Part shown: piece after piece, positions 44,255-52,508 of the stretch
How positions within the stretch are numbered: the stretch's first letter is position 1
Layout of the letters: each line of letters opens with the position of its first letter
Assembly (NCBI RefSeq): GCF_001592825.1
Contig: NZ_LTZG01000032.1
Coordinates: forward strand, 186,001-250,000
Direction: 5' to 3'
Length of the DNA: 64,000 bases
Origin: Planococcus maritimus
GTDB lineage: Bacteria > Bacillota > Bacilli > Bacillales_A > Planococcaceae
Made by a program: the position numbers and the translations under genes
The notes under the pieces: generated by a model
Told to the model about the DNA's origin: nothing
What the model saw: only the letters and a program-made list of their open reading frames with translations
Database searches by the model: none

Positions 44255-45058
44255 ATGTTCCGTGGATTGTATACGGCGACTTCAGGGATGATGTCGCAAA
44301 ACAGATACCAGCAAGTCTTAACCAATAATTTGGCGAATGCCAGCACTCCCGGCTTTAAAACGGACGATTCGGCAGTCCGATCATTTCCAGATCAATTGAT
44401 CAAAGCGCAAAATGCCAACCAGCCAGCACCAATCGGCCACCTTTCCACCGGTGTTTATTTGCAAGAAGCGATCCCTTCGTTTCTTCAAGGCCCTATCCGG
44501 GAAACCGGCAATGCCACGGACTTCGCTTTGCTTGATGAAAAATTAGCAGCAGATCCGGAAACCGGCGAGCGCGGCCATTTATTGTTTGCCGTCGAAACGG
44601 CAGACGGCGATGTGCGCTATACGCGCAATGGCCAATTCACGGTAGACGCAGAAGGTTTTCTTGCGACCAGCTTTGGCCAGCGCGTGCTCGGCGACGATCT
44701 TCAGCCACTGCAAGTCGGCGGTAGTGAATTTTCCGCAGACGATAGCGGCGCGATTACCCGTGAAGACGGGAGCGTTGCTGGGAACTTGTGGATCGGTATG
44801 ACAGAAGATGCAGGCCAACTCGTCAAGCAAGGCCATAACTTGCTCGCTTGGGAAGGCGACCCTGATGATGCACCGACACTCGCCGCTGATGGTGAGCGAT
44901 ACACCCAGCAAGGTTTTATCGAACAGTCCAATGTTGACTTGACCCGCACCATGACCGACATGATGACCGCTTATCGCGGATTCGAATCCAATCAAAAAGT
45001 AATCCAGGCCTATGACCGCAGCATGGAAAAAGCGGTCAACGAAATCGGCCGGGTCTGA
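44255..45058 (+). CDS. flhO: Flagellar rod protein FlhO (FlgF/FlgG-like)
   Basis: 267 aa, close to the 270 aa of B. subtilis FlhO. GLYTATSGMMSQNRYQQVLT and NNLANASTPGFK at the N-terminus, VDLTRTMTDMMTAYRGFESN at the C-terminus. Distal rod subunit. AAAGGAAGGGTG precedes the start. It is the first gene of the plus-strand pair, divergent from flgB. Confidence 0.9.
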   Translation: MFRGLYTATSGMMSQNRYQQVLTNNLANASTPGFKTDDSAVRSFPDQLIKAQNANQPAPIGHLSTGVYLQEAIPSFLQGPIRETGNATDFALLDEKLAADPETGERGHLLFAVETADGDVRYTRNGQFTVDAEGFLATSFGQRVLGDDLQPLQVGGSEFSADDSGAITREDGSVAGNLWIGMTEDAGQLVKQGHNLLAWEGDPDDAPTLAADGERYTQQGFIEQSNVDLTRTMTDMMTAYRGFESNQKVIQAYDRSMEKAVNEIGRV

Positions 45059-45073
45059 TAAGGAGCAGCGTCC

Positions 45074-45886
45074 ATGAACATTCAAATGAACACAGCAAGC
45101 AGCACGATGCGCGAACTGCAGAAAAAAATCGATTCCATCGCCAATAACGTCGCCAACGTCAACACGCACGGCTATAAAAAACAAGAAGCCAATTTTTCCG
45201 ACGCTTTGCTGTATAGCGTGACAAAGCAAGCGGGCACTGCCAACGAAATCGGCCGCAGCACGCCGAACGGACTGCGGATCGGCGGCGGTGCCTTGGTATC
45301 CGAAGGCATTACCCGCCACTCGCAAGGCTCCTTGCAGGAAACCGGCCGCGAACTGGATTTCGCCCTCCAGTCGCCAAACGCTTACTTCCGGATTGCCAAT
45401 GGCGAAGAAGACTATTACACACGAAACGGTTCTTTCCAAGCCGAAGCGATTCCAGGAAGTGACCGGCTTGCACTCACCACCGCTTCCGGCGATTCCGTGC
45501 TCGGTGCAGATGGCCTGCCGATTACGATCGGCGCCGGTTATAGCGAAATGTCCCTTGGCAACGACGGGCTCGTGACCGTTTCTTATGACAACCAGCCGCC
45601 GGAAACCTTTCAGCTCGGCACGGCAAAAATCAATCGCCCCGCCCTTCTTGAAAAAGCTGGCGACAACCGCTATCGCCTGCCTGGCACACAAGCCGAACAA
45701 GCAGCTGCCGGCGTGTTGGAATTAATCGACATGCCGATGTCCCACCGGTTTTTAGAAACCTCGAATGTGGACATGGCCGCCGAAATGACCGAATTGATCG
45801 CCACCCAGCGATTGTTTCAATCACAAGGACGCGCCATTTCCTACGCTGACGATATGATGGGCCTCGTGAATACGATGAAATCCTAA
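45074..45886 (+). CDS. flhP: Flagellar rod protein FlhP (FlgG-like)
   Basis: 270 aa, paralogue of FlhO. MNTASSTMRELQKKIDSIAN and NNVANVNTHGYKKQE open the protein; the end is VDMAAEMTELIATQRLFQSQ. Distal rod component adjoining the hook. AAGGAGCAGC precedes it and the gap after flhO is 15 bases. Confidence 0.9.
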   Translation: MNIQMNTASSTMRELQKKIDSIANNVANVNTHGYKKQEANFSDALLYSVTKQAGTANEIGRSTPNGLRIGGGALVSEGITRHSQGSLQETGRELDFALQSPNAYFRIANGEEDYYTRNGSFQAEAIPGSDRLALTTASGDSVLGADGLPITIGAGYSEMSLGNDGLVTVSYDNQPPETFQLGTAKINRPALLEKAGDNRYRLPGTQAEQAAAGVLELIDMPMSHRFLETSNVDMAAEMTELIATQRLFQSQGRAISYADDMMGLVNTMKS

Positions 45887-45920
45887 TATTGCCAAATTAT
45901 TTTTTAGCAAGATAATATTA

Positions 45921-45967
45921 AAAAGCCGCGCACCGAGAGAAACTCCTCTTGGCGCGCGGCTTTTTTT
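45921..45967 (+). terminator. Intrinsic terminator after flhOP
   Basis: AAAAGCCGCGC and GCGCGCGGCTTTT form a strong stem, ending in a T run, about 35 bases after the flhP stop. Confidence 0.93.
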
Positions 45968-45994
45968 CATATGGGCTAATGCAGAAAACGGCAA

Positions 45995-46028
45995 TAAAAA
46001 AACAGCCAATCACTTTTGATTAACTGTT
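45995..46028 (-). terminator. Intrinsic terminator after flgL
   Basis: On the minus strand AACAGTTAATCA and TGATTGGCTGTT pair around a 4-nt loop (two mismatches) and are followed by seven T. It overlaps the flgL stop region. Confidence 0.88.
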
Positions 46029-46910
46029 TTACCGGAGAAAGTCCATCAAGTTTGTCTGCATGATCTTGGCCGAAGATGACAGGCTTGCTTGGTAAACACT
46101 TTCTTCACTTTTCAATTTGATTAGTATTTCAGCATAATCTACATCTTCTATAGAAGATAAGGCTGTTCCAAGGGATAGCTTGGCATCCAACAGCCGGCTT
46201 TCGGTCGCTTCGACGCGGTTTTGGCGTGCGCCGTTTTCAGCAGCCGAAGTCAATAGGCGCTCCATGGCCTTATCGATTTCATCGAGATTAACCGTTTCGC
46301 CAGCTTGTATATTTTCAGCGAGTTTTCCAACAGCCCGGAATATATTCGTCGGATCGTCCCCGCTGCCGACAAGTGTTTGAGGCAAGATGCCGATTTCGAG
46401 CTGCAGTCCGACACCGATCTTCGCTGTCTTCAGCGAGCCGTTCGGTTGAGCCGCTTCAAAAGAATCGGCATCCGGAAACGGCTTGACTGTGCCGTCGCCG
46501 CCACCGAACAAATACCGGCCGTCGACTTCGGCGTTCGCGAATTCGCGCAATTGATCGTTCAATACTCCGACTTCCTTGAAGATCAATTCGCGGTCTTCCG
46601 GAGACAGGGTCCCGCTGCCGCCTTGCACGCCGAGTTCGCGGATGCGCTGTGTGACGTCAACCATCGCTTGAATCGAGCGGTCATTTTCATCGAGCCATAA
46701 ATTGGCATCGCCGATATTGCGCTCGTATTGTTCGTTTGCCGACATGACGCTGTTCAAACTCATCGCTTTCGCTACCGCTTGCGGATTGTCGGACGGCTTA
46801 TGCAGCAATTTGCCGCTAGATGCCTGCATACTGGTGTTTTCAAAACGCCCAAGATTTTGCTGCATATGGCGCAGGGAATTTTGGTGCATCATTTGCTGGG
46901 TTACTCTCAT
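46029..46910 (-). CDS. flgL: Flagellar hook-filament junction protein FlgL (HAP3)
   Basis: 293 aa. MRVTQQMMHQNSLRHMQQNL and KLLHKPSDNPQAVAKAMSL open the flagellin-like N-terminal D0/D1 domain; the end is EDVDYAEILIKLKSEESVYQ. Last gene of the yvyF-flgM-flgN-flgK-flgL operon. Shares the hook-filament junction with FlgK. Confidence 0.94.
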   Translation of the reverse strand: MRVTQQMMHQNSLRHMQQNLGRFENTSMQASSGKLLHKPSDNPQAVAKAMSLNSVMSANEQYERNIGDANLWLDENDRSIQAMVDVTQRIRELGVQGGSGTLSPEDRELIFKEVGVLNDQLREFANAEVDGRYLFGGGDGTVKPFPDADSFEAAQPNGSLKTAKIGVGLQLEIGILPQTLVGSGDDPTNIFRAVGKLAENIQAGETVNLDEIDKAMERLLTSAAENGARQNRVEATESRLLDAKLSLGTALSSIEDVDYAEILIKLKSEESVYQASLSSSAKIMQTNLMDFLR

Positions 46911-46933
46911 TGGGCCGTCCTCCGTTTTTAGGT

Positions 46934-48127
46934 TTAGCGTGCAGCCATCCGGTTGATGATCGTGTCGAGCATTTCATCGGTCGTTGATACTAAGCGGGCT
47001 GCGGCATTATAAGCGTGTTGGAATTTCACCAAGTTCGACATTTCTTCATCCAGCGAAACGCCCGTAACCGCTTGGCGGCGGTTGTCTGTCGAGACGATCA
47101 ATTGCTCTTGTGCTGAAACTGCGTAGCCGGCGGTCTGCCCTTCCGCCCCGAGGCCGCTGACGATGGCACGAAAATCGGCTTGCACGTTTTTCACGTCTTC
47201 ATCTAATCCTTTTGGCAATTCGAGTGGGGCATCTGTTGCAACGCTCAACTCGCCTGCTGGTGAAGTCGTTTCAAAAACATTGCCATTCGCTTGAGCGAAT
47301 TCCGTCACTGCCGTGTTGATTTTTTGCTGATAGTTTTCGACCGTCGTCAACGATTGTCCGAGACCACCGAGCTTGCCGCCTGCTGCTTGAAGTTCAACCG
47401 GTTCTCCGGATTTTACCGGCTGGTTGTTCGAAGCCAAGGCAAGCGCATAGCTGCCGTCCGCTTTTTCCGTCACTTTGATGTCCATCAGCTGCGACAGTTC
47501 ATCGACCGCCGCATCGCGTGCATCGCGCAAATCGTTCGCCTGCGCCCCGTTCTGGGAAATGTGTTTGTTCAGTTCTTCAATGCGTGAAATCAATGTTTGC
47601 GCTTCTGTCTGTGCCGCTGCCGTGCGATCCGTCAATTCCACTTTCAAGTCGCCCATCGAGCGGTCAATCGTTTTTGCCACGTCCGCAAAAGCTTGCGCCC
47701 GTTCTTTGACGACCGCTTGGACCGCCGCGTTCGACGGGTCGCTTTCCAAGTCTTGCCAAGCGCTCCATAAACGGCCCATCGACGCGTTCAATCCATTTTC
47801 TCCCGGCTCGCCGAGAATCGTTTCCACATTTCCGAGCGCTTCACTTTTCGTTTGCCACTCGGCCAGTTCTGCTGTGTGCCCGCGGTATTGCTGGTCGAGA
47901 AAGCGGTCGCGCACGCGCATGACCGAATCGACCGAAACACCGGTGCCCAGCTGTCCTTTGCCTTGGCTCGTCCAAACTTCCAAAGAAGCAGCGGAACTCG
48001 TGTTCACTTGTTGGCGCGAATAGCCTTTCGTATTGGCGTTTGCGATATTATGGCCTGTGGTCGAAAGGCTCGCCTGGCCGGCGGATAAGCCGCGGCGGCC
48101 GGTTTCCAAAGTGTGAAAAGTTGACAC
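46934..48127 (-). CDS. flgK: Flagellar hook-associated protein FlgK (HAP1), short form
   Basis: 397 aa, about 110 residues shorter than B. subtilis FlgK; the N- and C-terminal D0/D1 parts (LSTTGHNIANANTKGYSRQQ; VSLDEEMSNLVKFQHAYNAA) are complete and the shortening lies in the middle surface domains. The frame is intact, so it is a compact variant rather than a broken gene. GTG start with GCAGGGGATC upstream. Confidence 0.92.
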   Translation of the reverse strand: MSTFHTLETGRRGLSAGQASLSTTGHNIANANTKGYSRQQVNTSSAASLEVWTSQGKGQLGTGVSVDSVMRVRDRFLDQQYRGHTAELAEWQTKSEALGNVETILGEPGENGLNASMGRLWSAWQDLESDPSNAAVQAVVKERAQAFADVAKTIDRSMGDLKVELTDRTAAAQTEAQTLISRIEELNKHISQNGAQANDLRDARDAAVDELSQLMDIKVTEKADGSYALALASNNQPVKSGEPVELQAAGGKLGGLGQSLTTVENYQQKINTAVTEFAQANGNVFETTSPAGELSVATDAPLELPKGLDEDVKNVQADFRAIVSGLGAEGQTAGYAVSAQEQLIVSTDNRRQAVTGVSLDEEMSNLVKFQHAYNAAARLVSTTDEMLDTIINRMAAR

Positions 48128-48154
48128 GTGATCCCCTGCTTTCCCTGAAGGGCT

Positions 48155-48640
48155 TTATGCTTTCGTATCGAAAAAGCCCCGATTGGTTGACTGTTTAGGT
48201 GCTGCGCCGGATTTCGGCGGGTAATTATATGGCTGTTTTACGGGTGTTGTAATATGGCCAATCATGCCTTGGATAAAATCCACGGAATCTTGTACCAGTT
48301 TCTCGTTTTGGCGGTTCTTCGCTTGCAACTCCAAAAGCAATTGCTTTAAAGTCGTCAATTGTTCCTGCAATGCACGCCTCGCCGCTTCGTCCGGCACCTG
48401 CTCGGTAAACTCGCTGAAGCTGAGTCCCGGGTGTTCTTCCAGCACTTCCGTCACTAAGCGTTCACGTTCGTCTTCGAGCTGCCCGAGCCTGCGGATGAGC
48501 CGTGTTTCTTCTTTGACCAATTCGGTCAGTTCGTCGATTTTATGTTCGATCAGCACCGTTTGCTTGCGCTCCGCATAGCGGATCAATTGCTGCTGTATTA
48601 CGATCAGCTCATCAAGTGTGGCGGTCATCATTTTCAACAC
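48155..48640 (-). CDS. flgN: Flagellar chaperone FlgN
   Basis: 161 aa, helical (YvyG type), chaperone of FlgK and FlgL. TATLDELIVIQQQLIRYAER at the start and a long coiled coil to about residue 130. GTG 48640 with AGAGGGAAC eight bases away looks best; an ATG at 48676 overlaps the flgM stop (ATGA) but lacks a ribosome site unless coupled. Sits between flgM and flgK as usual. Confidence 0.85.
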   Translation of the reverse strand: MLKMMTATLDELIVIQQQLIRYAERKQTVLIEHKIDELTELVKEETRLIRRLGQLEDERERLVTEVLEEHPGLSFSEFTEQVPDEAARRALQEQLTTLKQLLLELQAKNRQNEKLVQDSVDFIQGMIGHITTPVKQPYNYPPKSGAAPKQSTNRGFFDTKA

Positions 48641-48672
48641 CGGAGTTCCCTCTTTTCCGACCCGCTCAACTG

Positions 48673-48945
48673 TCATTTATCGAACCAGTACTGATGGATT
48701 TTTTCGGCTACCTTATCAGAATCGACTTGGTATTCACCGGAAGCCACCTGTGCTTTGAGCAGCTGTATTTTTTCTTGACGGGCGATATCCGCTTCCGTAT
48801 TCTTCTCGAACATCGCCTTCGCCTCACTTGAGATCTGCAATTGGTCTTCTTGTTGAAGCGGGCGCGCTTTTTGGGCCGGCGTCACCTGCATTTGCTTTTG
48901 GTAAGATTGAATAAAGGAAGAACTATTCGTTTTATCAATATTCAT
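48673..48945 (-). CDS. flgM: Anti-sigma-D factor FlgM
   Basis: 90 aa. MNIDKTNSSSFIQSYQ, a disordered Gln-rich middle and a C-terminal helical part (ADIARQEKIQLLKAQVASGE) that binds sigma-D. AGAGGTGGTGAAGG precedes ATG 48945. It holds sigma-D inactive until the hook is complete. Confidence 0.92.
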   Translation of the reverse strand: MNIDKTNSSSFIQSYQKQMQVTPAQKARPLQQEDQLQISSEAKAMFEKNTEADIARQEKIQLLKAQVASGEYQVDSDKVAEKIHQYWFDK

Positions 48946-48965
48946 TCCTTCACCACCTCTTAAAG

Positions 48966-49367
48966 TTATTTCTTCATTTTCCAGCGTGCTTGTGTGCTGT
49001 TTGCCCACTCGTCATCATCCGCCAGTATCTCATTAGCGCTCCGGAGGAAATCCAGGCGGCAATCCTCGCACAGCATATGCCGGTGAATCAACGTTTTGCA
49101 ATGAGAGCACGGATAACCGAGATTCGGGTAGTCGCCCGTCAAAATCCGGCCTTCCCGAAGGAATTCGGAAATCTTATGGACCGAGACGCCCGTGAACAAA
49201 TGAACGTCTTCAAGCGACGCATTGCGGTGCTCGTGTTCTTGTAAAAACAGGTAAACTCTTTTGAATGCCTTTTCGTTTTCCTGGTGGCATTTCAAGCAGC
49301 AAGCGATTTGATCACGCAAAAACAGCGTTCCGCAGCTGGGGCAATTGTCCAGTTTCGGGGTTGTCAA
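48966..49367 (-). CDS. yvyF: YvyF flagellar operon protein with zinc-finger-like Cys pairs
   Basis: 133 aa. CPSC at residues 9-12, a CCLKC cluster, and a C-terminal CSHC/CEDC set suggest bound zinc; the middle has a helix-turn-helix-like VHLFTGVSVHKISEFLREGR. TTG 49367 is chosen because AGGTGATC lies at the right distance; GTG 49376 is inside it. First gene of the sigma-D-dependent flgM operon; family function in flagellar regulation is not defined. Confidence 0.87.
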   Translation of the reverse strand: MTTPKLDNCPSCGTLFLRDQIACCLKCHQENEKAFKRVYLFLQEHEHRNASLEDVHLFTGVSVHKISEFLREGRILTGDYPNLGYPCSHCKTLIHRHMLCEDCRLDFLRSANEILADDDEWANSTQARWKMKK

Positions 49368-49441
49368 ATAGATCACCTAGTTTCTTCTATCAGTCAGTTC
49401 TATGTTGTCCAGGGCTCTTCGAATTACTATCTATACTACTA

Positions 49442-49468
49442 GTATCGGCTGTTTTTGAAAAATGTTTA
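49442..49468 (-). promoter_or_regulatory. Sigma-D promoter of yvyF-flgM-flgN-flgK-flgL
   Basis: On the minus strand TAAA (49465-49468), a 15-bp spacer and GCCGATAC (49442-49449), one mismatch from the consensus GCCGATAT. It lies about 75 bp before yvyF. Confidence 0.92.
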
Positions 49469-49486
49469 GCGTTTCTTTAAAAAATA

Positions 49487-49906
49487 TTATTGCACTTTGA
49501 ATTGTGTGACGAGAACGCGTTCAACTTTGCCTTCGCCAACCAGGCTTTCAAGCTGCGCCACCATCTCATCTTGCAATAAAGTGATGCCCTCTGTTCCGAC
49601 GAGTTGTTCTTTTTCCATGCCCGCCACAGTCGCAATAGCCGCCGCACGCACTTCCGCGTGGCGTTTTTCCATTTCTTCTTTTACTTTTTTATCGCCTAAT
49701 AAAATATTGAACTGCACGACCGCATAAGACGCCGGCGTGGCGAGATTGGTCGTAATTTCTTCCGTGTCGATGCTCAGTTCCACCATTTCATCGGCAGTGA
49801 GCGGCGCATCGGCGTCCACTTCTTTATCCATTTGGAGGAAATAAAAGGCTCCGCCTGCTCCAAGCAAGGCTGCAATTACTAACACCATTACTACTTTTTT
49901 CATCAT
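49487..49906 (-). CDS. fliL: Flagellar basal body-associated protein FliL
   Basis: 139 aa. One N-terminal membrane helix (VVMVLVIAALLGAGGAFYFL) and an extracytoplasmic domain. FliL strengthens stator-rotor contact. Here it follows motB by 7 bases instead of lying between flbD and fliM, so it is coupled to the stator genes. GAGGTGG precedes the start. Confidence 0.9.
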   Translation of the reverse strand: MMKKVVMVLVIAALLGAGGAFYFLQMDKEVDADAPLTADEMVELSIDTEEITTNLATPASYAVVQFNILLGDKKVKEEMEKRHAEVRAAAIATVAGMEKEQLVGTEGITLLQDEMVAQLESLVGEGKVERVLVTQFKVQ

Positions 49907-49913
49907 CCACCTC

Positions 49914-50693
49914 TTACTCTTCGGTTTCAGTCTGATAAGGAGATATCAGCACTTCGACGCGTCGGTTTTGCGCGCGTCCGTCTTTTGTATCGTTCGTGGC
50001 GATCGGCTGGTATTCGCTATAGCCGGTCGCGCTGAATTTTCTCGGGTCCAAGTCGCCGTTTTCCAGCAAAATCTTCATGAAATTGATGGCGCGCGCCGAA
50101 CTGAGTTCCCAGTTTGATGTAAACTCGCCGCCCGCTGCCGGTACATTGTCGGTATGGCCTTCAATATAAATCATGCGCGGCGGGTCGCTGACGAGCAAAT
50201 CCGATAATTCGCTCGCAATGGTGCGCGCCTGTTCATCGATATCGGCGCTTCCCGATTCATACAACACGCCTTCATTGATCGTCAGCATCAAGCCTTTATC
50301 GGTCAATTCGGTTTGCAGTTTTGGCGACAAGCCTTTTTCATCAATATACGACTCGATTTTCTCCTGGAATTCTCCCAGTTCCTGTCGGTCGCGTACCGCT
50401 TCCACTTCTTCCATCATCTTCTCGGTTACGCCTTCTTCCGGAATGATCGCAAAAGGCGACGTATCGGTCTCGAGTTCTACCGGTGCGGACTGGTCAAGCA
50501 GGCCGGTGCCTCCCTGCAGTTCCACATTGAACGATTCGGAAATGGCCTTGAATTTCTTGGCGTCGACATTGCTCGCCGCAAACAAGACGATAAACAAGGC
50601 CAATAATAGCGTTAGAATATCGGCATACGGGATGAGCCAGGATTCGTCGACATGTTCTTCATGCTTTTTTTTACGCTTCAACTTCAACACCAC
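49914..50693 (-). CDS. motB: Flagellar stator protein MotB
   Basis: 259 aa. A cytosolic basic tail, one membrane helix with the proton-carrying Asp in ESWLIPYADILTLLLALFIV, and an OmpA-like peptidoglycan-binding domain (IYIEGHTDNVPAAGGEFTSN). The protonatable Asp and lack of sodium-specific changes fit MotB rather than MotS. Overlaps motA by 23 bases. Confidence 0.93.
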   Translation of the reverse strand: MVLKLKRKKKHEEHVDESWLIPYADILTLLLALFIVLFAASNVDAKKFKAISESFNVELQGGTGLLDQSAPVELETDTSPFAIIPEEGVTEKMMEEVEAVRDRQELGEFQEKIESYIDEKGLSPKLQTELTDKGLMLTINEGVLYESGSADIDEQARTIASELSDLLVSDPPRMIYIEGHTDNVPAAGGEFTSNWELSSARAINFMKILLENGDLDPRKFSATGYSEYQPIATNDTKDGRAQNRRVEVLISPYQTETEE

Positions 50694-51474
50694 TCTTAGT
50701 TTCGTCTTCTAGTACACGGTCCTTGGCCGGCAGATACGTCAAGAGTTTTTCTTCTACGGTTCGTGCAGGCAAGCCTTCTTGAACCGCAAGCAAGCCTTCA
50801 AGCATGATTTGCTTCACGCGCGCTTCCTTTTCAGATTTGCGCTTTAATTTATTGGCGAACGGGTGCCACAGGACATATCCGGTGAAAATCCCGAACAGCG
50901 TGGCAATGAATGCCGCAGAAATCGATTTTCCGAGCAATGCCACATCATCCAAATGGCCGAGTGCGGCGACGAGCCCGATAACCGCTCCGAGTACGCCGAG
51001 CGTCGGCGCATATGTACCGGCTTGCGTGAAAATTTTCGCGCCGAGTTCGTGGCGGTCTTCCATTGCCGCGATGTCTTCTTCCATCAAGTCACGAATGTGC
51101 TCGAGCGATTGGCCATCGACGACCATTTTCAAGCCGCGCTGCAAAAATGGGTCTTCCACTTCTTCGGCACGCTCTTCTAGTGCGAGCAAGCCTTCTTTAC
51201 GGGCAACCATCGCCCATCCCGTGAACATCGGGATCATTTCTTTGATTGATAATGTTTTTTGTTCCCCGAAGAGGACTTTGAATAGTCCGGGGATGCGTTT
51301 CACTTCGTCCATCGGAAAGGCGATCAAGATACAGGCAAGCGTGCCCATGAAAATGATGACCAATGCGGCTGGATTATATAGTGCGGCCGGACTGGAGCCT
51401 TTTAGGGCCATACCGCCGACGAGCACAAGTACGCCTAAGATGATGCCTAACCAAGATGTCTTATCCACGTCCAT
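50671..51474 (-). CDS. motA: Flagellar stator protein MotA
   Basis: 267 aa with four membrane helices. The large cytosolic loop holds the charged residues that meet FliG, and the LGAVIGLVAALGHLDDVALLG block contains the family proline/glycine pattern. First gene of motA-motB-fliL. No sigma-D promoter was seen upstream; a 116-bp repeat occupies most of that gap. Confidence 0.94.
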   Translation of the reverse strand: MDVDKTSWLGIILGVLVLVGGMALKGSSPAALYNPAALVIIFMGTLACILIAFPMDEVKRIPGLFKVLFGEQKTLSIKEMIPMFTGWAMVARKEGLLALEERAEEVEDPFLQRGLKMVVDGQSLEHIRDLMEEDIAAMEDRHELGAKIFTQAGTYAPTLGVLGAVIGLVAALGHLDDVALLGKSISAAFIATLFGIFTGYVLWHPFANKLKRKSEKEARVKQIMLEGLLAVQEGLPARTVEEKLLTYLPAKDRVLEDETKSGVEVEA

Positions 51475-51539
51475 ACCTCATTTCACTTTGGATATTTGTT
51501 GAGTTGAATAATGTGCCGGGAGATTACATTGTTTGCGAT

Positions 51540-51655
51540 ATTCCGCAAAACAGCTGGCTTTCCGGGGGGCTTGCGCTGAACTAATTCGGGCTTAGCGCCC
51601 GAATGGATTTCAGCACTTCGCTGCTCCCCCAGGAGTCTGCGCTGTTTTGCTCCAT
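51540..51655. repeat. 116-bp palindromic element, copy 2
   Basis: Between fliS and motA. Same length and ends as the copy at 29034-29149, with arms GCAAAACAGC (51545-51554) and GCTGTTTTGC (51641-51650). Differences include TTCGGGCTTAGCGCCCGAA in place of TTCGGGCTAGCCGCCCGAA, which keeps the inner stem intact, hinting that the fold is preserved. Confidence 0.92.
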
Positions 51656-51736
51656 CTCTTTGATCGTTAAACTCAGCAAAAGTTATTGCTAGTGAGCGTT
51701 TTCGTCAGCGTTCAGTTATTCAATCCAACCTATCCC

Positions 51737-52111
51737 TTATTGTTTTGCTAGTGCCATGGCTTGCTTCCAGGTATTGCGCAGTTCGGTTACGTCTGCGAGT
51801 ACGGCGTCGAGTGCGGCTTCGTCATTTTTCATGTTCGCTTCCATGAGTGCGTTGTTTTGGTATTCATAGAGTTGTTCGAGTTCTTTCGACAATGCGATGT
51901 CGGGGTTTAAGGTGCTGCGCAGTTCCTGGATGATCGCTTGTGCCTTCAGCAAGTTTTTATTTTTTTCTTCGAACTGTTTATCCTGCATCGCTTTTTTTGC
52001 GAGTTTGGTGAATTTCAAGCAGCCGTTATACAGCATCAATGTCAATTCCTCAGGTGATGCAGTCATGACGGAGTTTTGCTGGTAGGTCTGGTATGGGTTG
52101 ATTGTAGCCAA
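51737..52111 (-). CDS. fliS: Flagellin export chaperone FliS
   Basis: 124 aa, four-helix chaperone. INPYQTYQQNSVMTASPEEL and LMLYNGCLKF are the family signature. FliS binds the flagellin C-terminus, a part that is encoded by hag exon 2 here. TTG start with GGGGAACTG upstream. Confidence 0.93.
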   Translation of the reverse strand: MATINPYQTYQQNSVMTASPEELTLMLYNGCLKFTKLAKKAMQDKQFEEKNKNLLKAQAIIQELRSTLNPDIALSKELEQLYEYQNNALMEANMKNDEAALDAVLADVTELRNTWKQAMALAKQ

Positions 52112-52127
52112 TGTCAGTTCCCCTTTC

Positions 52128-52508
52128 TTATTTGCGCTGGTCGATAAATGAGCCGCCGCTCGTCGGTTGGCGGTAAGCGCCGGCGTACTGGCCGGAGACT
52201 TTGCGCGCCTGGCCGAGTCGGGCCATCTGGACGGTAAATTGTTCGTGCACGCGCTTTAGGAGCGGCTGCAGCTGAATTTCGAGTTGTTGAATGTCATCGA
52301 TAATCGCTTTTTCGTCATCTGACCAATCATCTGTGCCTGCTGCCGAGAGCGCTTCGATCGTCTCCTGGCGGCTGTCGAATAAGTCTTGAAGCCGTTCGAG
52401 TTGCCCGGCTTCGTTTTTGTCCATATCTGAATCAATCGATTGTGCTTGTGCGTAAATGTCTTGTGTTTTCGTTAAAAAATCGGTGAGCCCGTCGGTTCTC
52501 GTATCCAT
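52128..52508 (-). CDS. fliT: FliT-like flagellar chaperone
   Basis: 126 aa, helical, no signal peptide. Position after fliD and before fliS, and the coiled-coil character, fit FliT, the FliD chaperone; direct sequence similarity is weak. ATG 52508 has GGAGGCATG upstream and touches the fliD stop codon. Confidence 0.75.
   Translation of the reverse strand: MDTRTDGLTDFLTKTQDIYAQAQSIDSDMDKNEAGQLERLQDLFDSRQETIEALSAAGTDDWSDDEKAIIDDIQQLEIQLQPLLKRVHEQFTVQMARLGQARKVSGQYAGAYRQPTSGGSFIDQRK

Noticed and set aside
44579-45700. 373-codon frame antisense to flhO and flhP
   Set aside because: Both sense genes are unmistakable rod proteins; the long antisense frame arises from their codon bias.
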